NCBI GenBank assembly: GCA_025358355.1
Contig: JANYJX010000088.1
Location: forward strand, 1-57,377
Length of the DNA: 57,377 nucleotides
Direction: 5' to 3'
DNA from: Actinomycetes bacterium
Lineage (GTDB): Bacteria; Actinomycetota; Thermoleophilia; Gaiellales; Gaiellaceae
A program made the position numbers and the translations under genes. A model generated the notes under the pieces. That model saw nothing but the letters and a program-made list of their open reading frames with translations. It did not search any database and was not told where the DNA came from. Below, in pieces: positions 17,248 to 26,050 of this stretch (position 1 is the stretch's first letter; each line of letters starts with the position of its first letter).

Positions 17248-18243
17248 ATGGACGCGAAAACCCTGGAATCGGACGCTCTCACGGCGATCGCGGCAGCGGA
17301 CACCACCGACGCGATCGAGACGGTTCGCGTCGAGTTCCTTGGTCGCAAGAGCGCGCTCAAGCAGGCGCTGCGCGAGGTGCGCGACCGTGAGACCGGGATG
17401 ACGCTCAACGCAGTGCGCGAACGGCTCGAAGCAGCGGTTGACGCGCGCGACGACGAGTTGGCGCGGGCCGAGCTCGATCGCCGCCTCACCACCGAGAAGG
17501 TCGATGTCACGCTGCCGGCGGGCGGCGGCGGCCGTGGCCATCTGCATCCGATCACGCAGATCCGGCGCGAAGTGGAGGACATCTTCCTCGGCCTCGGCTA
17601 CCGGGTCGTCGACGGTCGCGAGGTCGAGACGACGCGCTACAACTTCGACGCGCTCAACTTCCCGGCTGGCCATCCGGCGCGTTCGCCGCAGCAGTCGCTC
17701 TTCATCGACGACAAGACCGTTCTGCGCACCGAGACCTCGCCGTCGCAGATTCGGACGATGGAGGCGCAGCAGCCGCCGATCTACGTCGTATCGCTCGGCC
17801 GTTGCTACCGGCGCGACACCCCCGACGCGACCCACACGCCGATCTTCCACCAGGTCGAGGGGCTCGTCGTCGATGAGGGAGTCACGCTCGCCGACCTCGA
17901 GGGAACGCTCGATTTCCTGCTCAAAAAGCTGTTCGGGGAAGAGCGACGAACCGAGTTCCGCACGCACGATTTCCCGTTCACCGAGCCGTCGATCGAGGCG
18001 TACGTGTCGTGCCACGTATGCGACGGAGACGGCTGCCCAGTGTGTCGCCACTCGGGCTGGATCGAGATCGGTGGCGCAGGGATGGTCGACCCGAAGCTGT
18101 TCGAGTTCGTCGGCTACGACCCTGAGCGCTACTCAGGCTTTGCCTTCGGCTGGGGGCTCGAGCGGATCGCCGTGCTGCGGCACAAGATTCCCGATCTGCG
18201 CGAGCTCTGGCGCAACGACTTGCGTCTTCTGAGGCAGTTCTAG
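17248..18243 (+). CDS. pheS: Phenylalanine--tRNA ligase alpha subunit
   Basis: 331 residues, normal length. N-terminal coiled coil (about 1-95), then the class II core: TRYNFDALNFPAGHPARSPQ, the motif 2 region VVSLGRCYRRDTPDATHTPI with FHQVEGLVVDEGV, and motif 3 GFAFGWGLERIAVLRHKIPD. A CHVCDGDGCPVC segment is present, as in many bacterial enzymes. ATG 17248 is preceded by TACCCT with a 9-nt gap and no Shine-Dalgarno. The stop shares a base with the pheT start. With PheT it forms the heterotetramer that charges tRNA-Phe. Confidence 0.98.
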   Translation: MDAKTLESDALTAIAAADTTDAIETVRVEFLGRKSALKQALREVRDRETGMTLNAVRERLEAAVDARDDELARAELDRRLTTEKVDVTLPAGGGGRGHLHPITQIRREVEDIFLGLGYRVVDGREVETTRYNFDALNFPAGHPARSPQQSLFIDDKTVLRTETSPSQIRTMEAQQPPIYVVSLGRCYRRDTPDATHTPIFHQVEGLVVDEGVTLADLEGTLDFLLKKLFGEERRTEFRTHDFPFTEPSIEAYVSCHVCDGDGCPVCRHSGWIEIGGAGMVDPKLFEFVGYDPERYSGFAFGWGLERIAVLRHKIPDLRELWRNDLRLLRQF

Positions 18244-20546
18244 TGAAGGCCCCGCTCAGTTGGCTCCGCGAGTACGTGCGTGTCGACGCGACCGCGCAGG
18301 AGATTGCGCGGCGGCTCAACGTCTCGTCGCTGGAAGTCGAACGTGTTCTCGATGTCGGTGTTCCGGACGCAGACGGCAACCTCGCGCGTTTCGCGGTCGG
18401 CAAGGTCGTCGAGGCGGTGAAGCATCCGAACGCTGACAAGCTGCAGCTGTGCCAGGTCGATGTCGGCGAGGGCGAGCCGCGACAGATCGTGTGCGGCGCC
18501 TGGAACTTCGGCGTCGGTGCGACAGTGGCGGTCGCGCTGCCGGGCTCGACGGTGTTCTCGAAGGACGGCGAGTTGTTCCAGCTGGGCGAGGCGAAGCTGC
18601 GCGGCGAGGCGTCCCGCGGGATGATCCTCGCCGAGGACGAGCTCGGCCTCGGCCGCGACCACGCCGGGATCATGTTGCTGCCGGACGGGATCGAGCCCGG
18701 CACGCCACTCGCTGACGTGTTGCCGATTCACGACCAGGTGCTCGATGTCACGCCGACGATGAACCGCGTCGACTTGCTCTCGATGGTTGGGCTCGCGCGC
18801 GAGGTTGCGGCGCTCTGCGGGGGCGAGCTGCTGCCGATCGATGTTGTCGATCCGCCGATCCGGCATCCGGAGCTTGTTGAGGTCACCGTCGAAGACCCGG
18901 ATCGCTGCCCGCGCTACATCGCGCGCGTCCTGAAGAACGTCACGATTGGGCCATCGCCGATCTGGCTGCGTGCGCGGCTTTATGCGGCTGGGATGCGTTC
19001 GATTTCGAACGTCGTCGATGTGACGAACTACGTGATGCACGTGCACGGCTCGCCGCTGCACGCGTTCGACCGCTCGCTGCTCTCTGGCGGGTGCATCGTC
19101 GTCCGCCGAGCGGCCGACGGCGAGGAGCTGCGCACGCTCGACGGCACGCTCCGCAAGCTCGACTCGCGCGATTTGATGATCACCGACGGCGAGAAGTCGG
19201 TCGCGCTCGGCGCGATCATGGGCGGCCAGGAAAGCGAGGTCACCGACCAAACGACCGAGGTGCTGCTCGAGGCGGCCAACTTCGAGCCGGTCGGCATTCT
19301 GCGTACGTCGGAGCGGCTGGGCTTACGCACCGAAGGCTCGAACCGCTGGGAGAAGGGCGTCGATCCGTACAGCGCCGAGCCGGCTGCGATCCTTGCGACG
19401 CGTCTGATCGTCGACCTTGCCGGTGCCGAGCTGACCGGCGCCGCGGACATTCACTCGGGGCTCCCCGCGCGGCCGGTCGTCCGGCTCCGGCCAGAGCGCA
19501 CCGACCGCATCGTCGGACTCACCGTTGACCCTGACGAGCAGCGCGAGATCCTCGGGCGGCTCGGTTTCGAGGTCGACGACGAGTGGGACGTGACCGTGCC
19601 GACGTGGCGTGCGCGTGACGTCACGCGTGAGATCGACGTCGTCGAGGAGGTCGCGCGCGTCGTGCTCGAGCGCGTGCCGCACACGATGCCGCTCAGGCGT
19701 TTAGTCGCGGGCCACCTGTCCGAAGATCAGCGGCTGCGGCGCCTCGTCGAGGACATTCTCGTCGGCGCAGGCTTCGCGGAGGCGTACACGTGGAGCCTCG
19801 TCGCGACCGATCCGGACTCTCGCGCGATTCTTCTTCCCGCGCCGATGACGTCGGAGCAGGCCGTTCTGCGCACGACGCTTCTCAGCGGGCTCGTCGATGC
19901 GGCGCGCGTCAACGTTGATGCCGGCAACGAGCCGATCGCGCTGTTCGAGCTGGCGCGGCTGTATCTCCCGACGGGGGAGCAGCTGCCGGAGGAGCGTTGG
20001 CGCGTCGGCGGCATTGTCCAGGGCGGGTTCACGGCAGCGCGGGCGACGGTCGAAACGATCTACGCGGCGCTGCATCTCGAGCTCCGTGTGCGGCGCGCGG
20101 TTCTCCCCCAGCTGCACCCGGGGAAAAGCGCTGAGATCGACGCGGGTTGGCTCGGCGAGCTGCATCCGGCGCTACTCGACGGCGAGTGGGGGGTGTTCGA
20201 GCTCGATCTCGCGACGCTGTTCGAGCCCATTCCCGAGCGGATCGACTACCAGGACGTGATCACGTACCCGGCCGTCGATCAGGACATCGCGGTGACGGTG
20301 GCCGAGGAGGTCGAGGCGGGAGCGATCCGGGATGTCGTAGTCGGGGCGGGCGGCCCGGAGCTACGCGAGGCGAGGCTGTTCGACGTCTACCGCGGCGACC
20401 AGATCGGCGCGGGCCGGAAGTCGGTCGCGGTGCATCTCTCGTTCCAGTCGTCCGAGCGCACGCTCTCGGAGGATGAAGCGACCGCGATGAGGGAACAGAT
20501 CGTCGAGGCGCTAGCGGAACGGTTCGGCGCCGAGCTCCGCGCCTAA
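18243..20546 (+). CDS. pheT: Phenylalanine--tRNA ligase beta subunit
   Basis: 767 residues. Starts MKAPLSWLREYVRVDATAQE; then the tRNA-binding OB domain at about 40-150 (KHPNADKLQLCQVDVGEGEP), the B3/B4 editing domain (about 205-380), the B5 domain (about 400-470), the catalytic-like core, and the C-terminal anticodon-binding domain (TYPAVDQDIAVTVAEEV onward). The GTG start at 18243 overlaps the last base of pheS (TAGTG), which indicates tight coupling. Confidence 0.98.
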   Translation: MKAPLSWLREYVRVDATAQEIARRLNVSSLEVERVLDVGVPDADGNLARFAVGKVVEAVKHPNADKLQLCQVDVGEGEPRQIVCGAWNFGVGATVAVALPGSTVFSKDGELFQLGEAKLRGEASRGMILAEDELGLGRDHAGIMLLPDGIEPGTPLADVLPIHDQVLDVTPTMNRVDLLSMVGLAREVAALCGGELLPIDVVDPPIRHPELVEVTVEDPDRCPRYIARVLKNVTIGPSPIWLRARLYAAGMRSISNVVDVTNYVMHVHGSPLHAFDRSLLSGGCIVVRRAADGEELRTLDGTLRKLDSRDLMITDGEKSVALGAIMGGQESEVTDQTTEVLLEAANFEPVGILRTSERLGLRTEGSNRWEKGVDPYSAEPAAILATRLIVDLAGAELTGAADIHSGLPARPVVRLRPERTDRIVGLTVDPDEQREILGRLGFEVDDEWDVTVPTWRARDVTREIDVVEEVARVVLERVPHTMPLRRLVAGHLSEDQRLRRLVEDILVGAGFAEAYTWSLVATDPDSRAILLPAPMTSEQAVLRTTLLSGLVDAARVNVDAGNEPIALFELARLYLPTGEQLPEERWRVGGIVQGGFTAARATVETIYAALHLELRVRRAVLPQLHPGKSAEIDAGWLGELHPALLDGEWGVFELDLATLFEPIPERIDYQDVITYPAVDQDIAVTVAEEVEAGAIRDVVVGAGGPELREARLFDVYRGDQIGAGRKSVAVHLSFQSSERTLSEDEATAMREQIVEALAERFGAELRA

Positions 20547-21074
20547 ACCGGTCAGCCGCGTCGTGAATGTCGAAATGCAAGACCTAAGCCCGCGTAGCTG
20601 ATGACCTACCTCCGCCGCCGTTGGCCAAATCTCGCAGTCGGTTTCGTGCAAGGACTTGCGGCCAATGCTCACGCGTTCTTCGTGGCCAACAAGCTGTTCT
20701 CGGGGTTCAGCATTCAAGGTTGAGAGGTCATACCTTCTTGGGGCGTTCTGCGTCTGGCTCGTAGCGGCTGTCCTGGGAGAACTGACGACGCCTCCGGTGA
20801 GGCGAGATCATCTCGCTTTGGGCTGCATGCTCATGAGTGTCGCGAGCGTGGTCGGCATTTCGCTCATTCCAGGCTTGTGGCTGGAAAACTCATTGCGCCG
20901 CAGCTTCATAGCCACGGTCTCCTGGCCTAACTGGGAACGGTTGTCGCCGCATGTGTCTTTGAGCTGATCCTCGACCCTCCAGGCAATCGCGCCCTTGGTC
21001 GACTCAGACGCGGCGAACCCGACCTGGAGGCCTCACAAGTGTGACGAGGGAGGCGTTCTGCGCTGCAGTCGCGG
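20547..21074. other. Non-coding or decayed stretch between pheT and the next gene
   Basis: About 530 bp with no convincing gene and base use less GC-rich than its surroundings. A 40-codon frame at 20601-20723 (starting MTYLRRRWPNLAVGFVQGLA) is followed in another frame by hydrophobic sequence (YLLGAFCVWLVAAVLGEL, then MLMSVASVVGISLIPGLWL) up to about 20965. Together they could be the frameshifted remains of a small membrane protein, but no family was recognised. Confidence 0.4.
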
Positions 21075-21710
21075 CTAGAGCACGCGGCCGGCGACGATCC
21101 AGCTCGAGCCTTGGCTCGCGATCGGCTCGGTGTCCGAGAGCACCCGCAACACCGTGACCGAGCCTTCGATCTGCTCTTCGTCGAGACGCTCGAAGCAGCG
21201 GCGGGCCATTCCCTCCGACACGCCGTAGCCCACACGGCCCGCGCGGAAGACGAAGCCCAGGCTCTCGCGATCGCGCGTCGGATTGATCGGCGCGCAGAGC
21301 AAGGCGGCGCGGGAGAGAAGGTCGGAGCCGGAGATCTCGAGGCGGCAGAGCAGCTCGCTCCAGTCGCGCGGAAGCTCGGCAAGCGCAGCGTCCCAGCTAG
21401 CCGCAACAGACGGCGCCGCTTCGGCCACGGCCGGAGCCTCGTCACCGACCTCGCCACGCTCGAGGATGCACCAGACGCGATCGTCGTCGAGTCGCGCGAA
21501 CAGCCGGCTAACCGCTGCGGGCGCCGAAGGTCCGGAGCGCCGAACGTGGATCACGAGCTGATTGCCGGAGCGACCGGCGCCCGCTGAACCGAGGACAACC
21601 GCGGCGCGAGGAAGGTCGGACGGCTGTTCCGTCGCCACGGTCAGGCGCACGTCTTGCCAGTCGCGGGGCAGCCTGGCCTCGATCGTGCGCCATTGGTCGA
21701 CGAGCTTCAT
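21075..21710 (-). CDS. Uncharacterised protein with two homologous halves
   Basis: 211 residues from ATG 21710, with TATGCT nine nt upstream. The protein appears internally duplicated: WRTIEARLPRDWQDVRLTVA near the N-terminus is matched by WDAALAELPRDWSELLCRLE at about residue 107. Each is followed by a hydrophobic/arginine-rich strand region and FARLDDDRVWCILER or FERLDEEQIEGSVTVLR. Acidic, soluble, no membrane segment. Function unknown. It is divergent from the E1 alpha gene with only 15 bp between start codons. Confidence 0.75.
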   Translation of the reverse strand: MKLVDQWRTIEARLPRDWQDVRLTVATEQPSDLPRAAVVLGSAGAGRSGNQLVIHVRRSGPSAPAAVSRLFARLDDDRVWCILERGEVGDEAPAVAEAAPSVAASWDAALAELPRDWSELLCRLEISGSDLLSRAALLCAPINPTRDRESLGFVFRAGRVGYGVSEGMARRCFERLDEEQIEGSVTVLRVLSDTEPIASQGSSWIVAGRVL

Positions 21711-21725
21711 CTGGCGTTCAGCATA

Positions 21726-22796
21726 ATGGCGCCCGTGGCTCAGGTCCCCGCAACCGACTCGGGAGAGAAATCGCGCGCCTCTGCGGGCACGCTCTCGGAC
21801 AAGCGCCTCCGGGAGTTGTTCCGCGAGATGCTGCTGATCCGGCGTTTTGAGGAGAAGGTCGAGGAACGCTTCCGCGCCGGCGATCTGCCCGGTTTCCTGC
21901 ATGTCGCAATCGGCCAGGAGGCAGTCGCATCGGGCGTGTGCGAAGCGCTCGAGCCGGATGACGTGATTGCGTCGACGCATCGTGCGCACGCGCACACGAT
22001 CGCGAAGGGAACGCCGGTGAACGCGATCATGGCCGAGATGTACGGCAAGAACGAGGGCTGCTCGCAGGGGTACGGCGGCTCGATGCACCTCTACGACGTG
22101 GCGCGCGGGAACATGGGCGCGAACGCGGTCGTCGGCGGCGGGCTGCCCCAGATCGCCGGCGCGGCGCTCGCGTTCAAGCTGCGCAAGGAGCCGCGCGTCG
22201 CGGTTGCGTTCTTCGGCGACGGCGCGACGAACACGGGCGCGTTCCACGAGTCGATGAACCTCGCGCAGCTCTGGAAGCTGCCGGTGCTGTTCGTCCTCGA
22301 GAACAACGGCTGGGCCGAGTCGACGCCCGCCACGCAGCAGCTGCCGCTTGCGGTCGAAGAGATGGGGCAGCGCGCGGCGGCCTACGGGATGACGGCGATG
22401 GAGGTCGACGGCCAGGATCTCGAGGCGGTCGTCGAGGCGACGCGCAGCGCGCGCGACCACGCGGTCTCCGGCCTCGGGCCCGTCTTCATGAACGTGCGTA
22501 CCTACCGCTTCACCGGCCATTACGTCGGCGATCCGCAGGTGTATCGCGACAAGTCCGAGGTGCGGCAGCTGCGCGAGACGCAGGACCCGCTCGAGCTTCT
22601 GCGGGCGCGACTCGGCATGACCGGCGAGGAGTTCGAGCGGATCGACGCGGATGTGATGGCCGAGGTCGACGGCTCGGTCGCGTTCGCGCAGGCCGGTACC
22701 GATCCTGATCCGCAGGACGCGCTGAAGTGGGTTTACGCCGAAGGAAGCATGGAACACGGTTCTAAAGAGCCCCTTTCTACGGAGCCCCGTGCCTGA
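21726..22796 (+). CDS. 2-oxoacid dehydrogenase E1 component, alpha subunit (pyruvate/acetoin type)
   Basis: 356 residues. Thiamine-diphosphate-binding E1 alpha. Conserved pieces: FREMLLIRRFEEKVEERF, the GFLHVAIGQEAVASG stretch, RAHAHTIAKG, GGSMHLYD, and the ThDP motif FFGDGATNTGAFHESMN...VLENNGWA. The GGSMH form is seen in pyruvate and acetoin dehydrogenases rather than branched-chain enzymes. ATG 21726 gives a 25-residue leader before the domain. It overlaps the E1 beta start by 8 bp. Confidence 0.93.
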   Translation: MAPVAQVPATDSGEKSRASAGTLSDKRLRELFREMLLIRRFEEKVEERFRAGDLPGFLHVAIGQEAVASGVCEALEPDDVIASTHRAHAHTIAKGTPVNAIMAEMYGKNEGCSQGYGGSMHLYDVARGNMGANAVVGGGLPQIAGAALAFKLRKEPRVAVAFFGDGATNTGAFHESMNLAQLWKLPVLFVLENNGWAESTPATQQLPLAVEEMGQRAAAYGMTAMEVDGQDLEAVVEATRSARDHAVSGLGPVFMNVRTYRFTGHYVGDPQVYRDKSEVRQLRETQDPLELLRARLGMTGEEFERIDADVMAEVDGSVAFAQAGTDPDPQDALKWVYAEGSMEHGSKEPLSTEPRA

Positions 22797-23769
22797 GCTG
22801 ACCTACCGCGAAGCCGTGCGTGACGCGCTGTCACAGGCGATGCGCGGCGACGACCGGATTTTCATGATGGGCGAGGACATCGCCGAGATGGGCGGCTCGA
22901 TGGGCGTGACGACCGGCATGGTCGCTGAGTTCGGGTCGGAGCGGATCCGCAACACGCCGATCTCCGAGATCGCGATTGTCGGCGCCGGTATCGGCGCGGC
23001 GATCCAGGGGATGCTGCCGGTCGTCGAGATCATGTACGAGGACTTCCTCACGATCTCGATGGAGCAGCTCGTCAACCAGGCTGCGAAGCACCGAACGATG
23101 TCGGGCGGCCAGATCAAAGTACCGCTGACGGTGCGCACGCAAGGCGGCGCGGGCTGGTCGCCGGGCGCGCAGCACGCGCAGCAGCTCGAGTCATGGTTCG
23201 TCCACGTCCCCGGGTTGAAGGTCGTTTTCGCCTCGACGCCGGAGGATGTGCGCGGCTTGCTGTGGTCGTCGATCTACGATCCGAACCCGGTCATCTTCTT
23301 CGAGCACCGCACGCTCTACCCGATCAAGGGCGAGGTTCCTGACGAGATCGTGCCGATCCCGCTTGGCAAGGCGCGCGTGCATCTTGAGGGGACCGATGTG
23401 ACCGTGATCGCGACCGGCCGACTCGTGCACGAGTCGCTGAGGGCCGCGGAGGAGGCGGAGCAGGACGGCATCTCGGTGGAGGTCGTCGACCCCCGTACGC
23501 TGTCGCCGCTCGACTCCGAGACGCTGATCGCATCCGTGCGCAAGACGACGCGCTGCGTCACCGCGCACGAGGCGGTCGTTCAGGGCGGCTTCGGTGCCGA
23601 GCTCGCCGCAGTGATCCAGCACGGCGCGTTCGACTACCTCGACGCGCCGATCGAACGGGTTGGCGCGCAGTTCGCGCCGCTCGCGTTCGCGCCCGTCATG
23701 GAGAATTTCTGCGTGCCGCACGCGGCCAATGTTCTCGCCGCGATCCATCGAACCCTCGCGAGGGCGTAG
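22789..23769 (+). CDS. 2-oxoacid dehydrogenase E1 component, beta subunit
   Basis: 326 residues from GTG 22789. Typical E1 beta: LTYREAVRDALSQAMRGDDR, MGEDIAEMGGSMGVTTGMVA, then FGSERIRNTPISEIAIVGAG, and the C-terminal transketolase-like domain with TVIATGRLVHESL and CVTAHEAVVQGGFGAELAA. With E1 alpha it forms the decarboxylating tetramer that acetylates the lipoyl group of E2. It overlaps E1 alpha by 8 bp and is 2 bp from E2. Confidence 0.95.
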   Translation: MPELTYREAVRDALSQAMRGDDRIFMMGEDIAEMGGSMGVTTGMVAEFGSERIRNTPISEIAIVGAGIGAAIQGMLPVVEIMYEDFLTISMEQLVNQAAKHRTMSGGQIKVPLTVRTQGGAGWSPGAQHAQQLESWFVHVPGLKVVFASTPEDVRGLLWSSIYDPNPVIFFEHRTLYPIKGEVPDEIVPIPLGKARVHLEGTDVTVIATGRLVHESLRAAEEAEQDGISVEVVDPRTLSPLDSETLIASVRKTTRCVTAHEAVVQGGFGAELAAVIQHGAFDYLDAPIERVGAQFAPLAFAPVMENFCVPHAANVLAAIHRTLARA

Positions 23770-23771
23770 GC

Positions 23772-25019
23772 ATGGCCACTGAGGTCAAGCTGCCGCGCCT
23801 GGGGCAGGGGATGGAGTCGGGGACGATCGTCCGCTGGCTCAAGGGCGAAGGCGACGCTGTCAAGAAGCGCGAGCCGCTCTACGAGCTCGATACGGACAAG
23901 GTGACGCAGGAAGTCGAGGCTGAGGTGGACGGCGTTCTGCTCAAGATCGTGATCGCCGAAGGCGAGGTCGAGGTCGGCACGACCGTCGGCGTGATCGGCA
24001 AGGAGGGCGAGGAGTTCAAGCTCGAGCCCGTCACCGCGCCCGCGCTTTCGCCCACAGCCACGGCGCCCGCCGCACCGCCAAGTGGCAAAGAAACACAAGG
24101 CGAAACCGGTGGCGTGGCCCCGTCCGAGCCGAGTGTTTCTGAAATACAAACTGATTCGACGGGCGTGAACGGGCGCGTCAAGGCGTCGCCGCTTGCGCGC
24201 CGGATCGCGCGTGAGCGCGGCATCGATCTGGCGAACGTCACCGGAACCGGGCCTGATGGTCGTGTGATTGCCGAGGACGTGGAGACGCTAGCCGCCGCGC
24301 CCGCGCAAGCCGCGGCCCCAATCGCAGCGCCCAGCGGCGAGATCGAGGTCGTCCAGCTGACCGCGACCCGCAAGACAATCGCGCGCCGCCTCACCGAGGC
24401 GTGGACGGCTCCTGTCTTCCAGCTCGGCGTGTCGGTGGACATGACCGAGGCCCTGGCGCTGCGGGAACAGCTCGTCGCGCGGCTCGCCGAGGGAGCCGCG
24501 AAGCCGACCGTCAACGACATCCTGACGAAGCTCGCCGGTGTCGCTCTCACGCGCCATCGCGCGGTCAACGCTACGTTCAGAGGCGACACGATCCAGCGCT
24601 TCCCGAACGCGCACGTCGCGATCGCCGTCGCTGCGCCGAACGGCCTCGTCGTTCCGGTGATCCGCGATGCCGACAGGCGCACGATTCAGGAAATCGCCGA
24701 GGCGCGCACCGATCTCGTCGGCCGCGCACGCAGCGGGAAGCTCACGCTCGCCGATCTCGAAGGCGGCACGTTCACGATCTCGAACCTCGGCATGTTCGGC
24801 GTCGAGCAGTTCGTCGCCGTGCTCAACCCGCCGCAGGTCGCGATCCTCGCGGTCGGCGCTGTGAAAGACACTGCGGTCGTTGTCGACGGCGAGATCGACA
24901 TCGCGCCGATCATGCAGCTGACATTGACGTGCGACCATCGCGCGATCGACGGCGCAGATGGCGCCGACTTCCTGCGAACGCTCGTCGCCCTGCTCGAACA
25001 GCCCGCGCTCGCTCTCTGA
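23772..25019 (+). CDS. 2-oxoacid dehydrogenase E2, dihydrolipoyl acyltransferase
   Basis: 415 residues. Lipoyl domain at 1-80 with the lipoylated lysine in ELDTDKVTQEVEAE; a Pro/Ala linker; the peripheral E1/E3-binding domain at about 138-172 (ASPLARRIARERGIDLANVT...GRVIAEDV); and the catalytic domain at about 195-415, ending with TLTCDHRAIDGADGADFLRT, whose His and Asp are the active-site residues. One lipoyl domain only. The linker codons around 24075-24170 look less GC-rich than the rest. Confidence 0.96.
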   Translation: MATEVKLPRLGQGMESGTIVRWLKGEGDAVKKREPLYELDTDKVTQEVEAEVDGVLLKIVIAEGEVEVGTTVGVIGKEGEEFKLEPVTAPALSPTATAPAAPPSGKETQGETGGVAPSEPSVSEIQTDSTGVNGRVKASPLARRIARERGIDLANVTGTGPDGRVIAEDVETLAAAPAQAAAPIAAPSGEIEVVQLTATRKTIARRLTEAWTAPVFQLGVSVDMTEALALREQLVARLAEGAAKPTVNDILTKLAGVALTRHRAVNATFRGDTIQRFPNAHVAIAVAAPNGLVVPVIRDADRRTIQEIAEARTDLVGRARSGKLTLADLEGGTFTISNLGMFGVEQFVAVLNPPQVAILAVGAVKDTAVVVDGEIDIAPIMQLTLTCDHRAIDGADGADFLRTLVALLEQPALAL

Positions 25020-25023
25020 CGCG

Positions 25024-25497
25024 GTGGCCGTCGTCCTGCGCAGCGGCGGCGCAAGCGACCTTCGCTTTCTGCGGGACATGCTCCACCACGCCTACTACTG
25101 GCGCGAGCGCAACCCGGGGGTCGGCGCGGGGCCGGTCGCGCTGTACGTGAAGGGCTGGGGGCGGCGCGACGACACGGCGGTGATCGCGCTCGTCGACGGC
25201 TTCCAGGTTGGCGCTGCGTGGTACCGGCTGTTCAAGGCGAGCCAGCCGGGCTTTGGCTTCGTCGACGAGCGGACGCCCGAACTCGCGGTCGCCGTTGTGC
25301 CGAGCGCGCGCGGGAACGGGCTCGGTGGCGCGCTCCTCGATGCACTGCTCGACCGCGCACGCGCCAACGAGCATCCGGCGATCAGCCTCTGCGTCGACAA
25401 GGACAACTCCGCCGCGATCCACGTCTACGAACAGCACGGCTTCGTACGCGTCTCCGAAGGCGACGACTCGGTGACCATGGTCGCGGAGATCGGGTGA
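25024..25497 (+). CDS. GNAT-family N-acetyltransferase
   Basis: 157 residues from GTG 25024, four bases after E2. GNAT features: the beta4-alpha3 segment LAVAVVPSARGNGLGGALLD, with the acetyl-CoA loop (R/Q)xxGxG/A represented by RGNGLG, and the C-terminal NSAAIHVYEQHGFVRVSEGD. The substrate is unknown. It lies inside the dehydrogenase operon between E2 and E3, so it is probably cotranscribed, but a functional link is not implied. Confidence 0.88.
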   Translation: MAVVLRSGGASDLRFLRDMLHHAYYWRERNPGVGAGPVALYVKGWGRRDDTAVIALVDGFQVGAAWYRLFKASQPGFGFVDERTPELAVAVVPSARGNGLGGALLDALLDRARANEHPAISLCVDKDNSAAIHVYEQHGFVRVSEGDDSVTMVAEIG

Positions 25498-26035
25498 GCC
25501 TCGAGGCGCGTCCTCAGGCGCTCCAGCTTGTTGGCGGCTTCATGATCACGCAGGCACTGGGAATCGTCGCGCGAGCCGGGATCGCCTATCTTGTCGCCGA
25601 ACCTCCTCGAACGGTCGTCGAACTTGCGGCTGAGAGCGGTATCGGTGTCGACGGTCTCGCGCGTGTCGTCCGGGCGCTCGCGAGCGTGGGCGCCTTCCGT
25701 ACCGAAGACGGGTTGGTACGGAGCACCGCAGTCAGCGACCTTCTGCGCGAGGACGCGCCCGGGTCGATCCGTTCGTTGGCGATTGCGTCTTCCGGTGAGC
25801 ACCATCAAGCGTGGGGGACGCCTGTCAAAGATCCTCCACGACTGGGACGACTAGCCTCGACGTGCACATGCTTGTCATGCTCGGCGGCCGGGAGCGTACC
25901 GAGGCCGAATGGCGGGTTCTCCTCGCACAGAGTGGCTTTACGCTCGATCACGTTGTTCCTGGTGGCCCAGGCACGTTCCTCGAGGCTGCACCGGGCGAAC
26001 CTGCGCGACTACCATCGGCCGACGAAGCGACTTGA
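25494..26035 (+). pseudogene. Decayed O-methyltransferase (family 2)
   Basis: Starts at GTG 25494, overlapping the GNAT stop (GTGA). The first 100 or so residues are the helical dimerisation domain of caffeate-type O-methyltransferases: LEARPQALQLVGGFMITQAL, then LVAEPPRTVVELAAESGIGV and DLLREDAPGSIRSLA. The SAM-binding domain is missing. A second frame gives LSKILHDWDD (25820-25854), and a third gives LDVHMLVMLGGRERTEAEWR and ends at 26035. An internal deletion plus two frame changes mark it as non-functional. Confidence 0.8.
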
Positions 26036-26050
26036 AAGGGTTGAGCGCGA

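Noticed and set aside
23191-23748. Long antisense open frames across GC-rich genes
   Set aside because: They are mirror frames of the E1 beta gene, caused by high GC at third positions, and have no family similarity.
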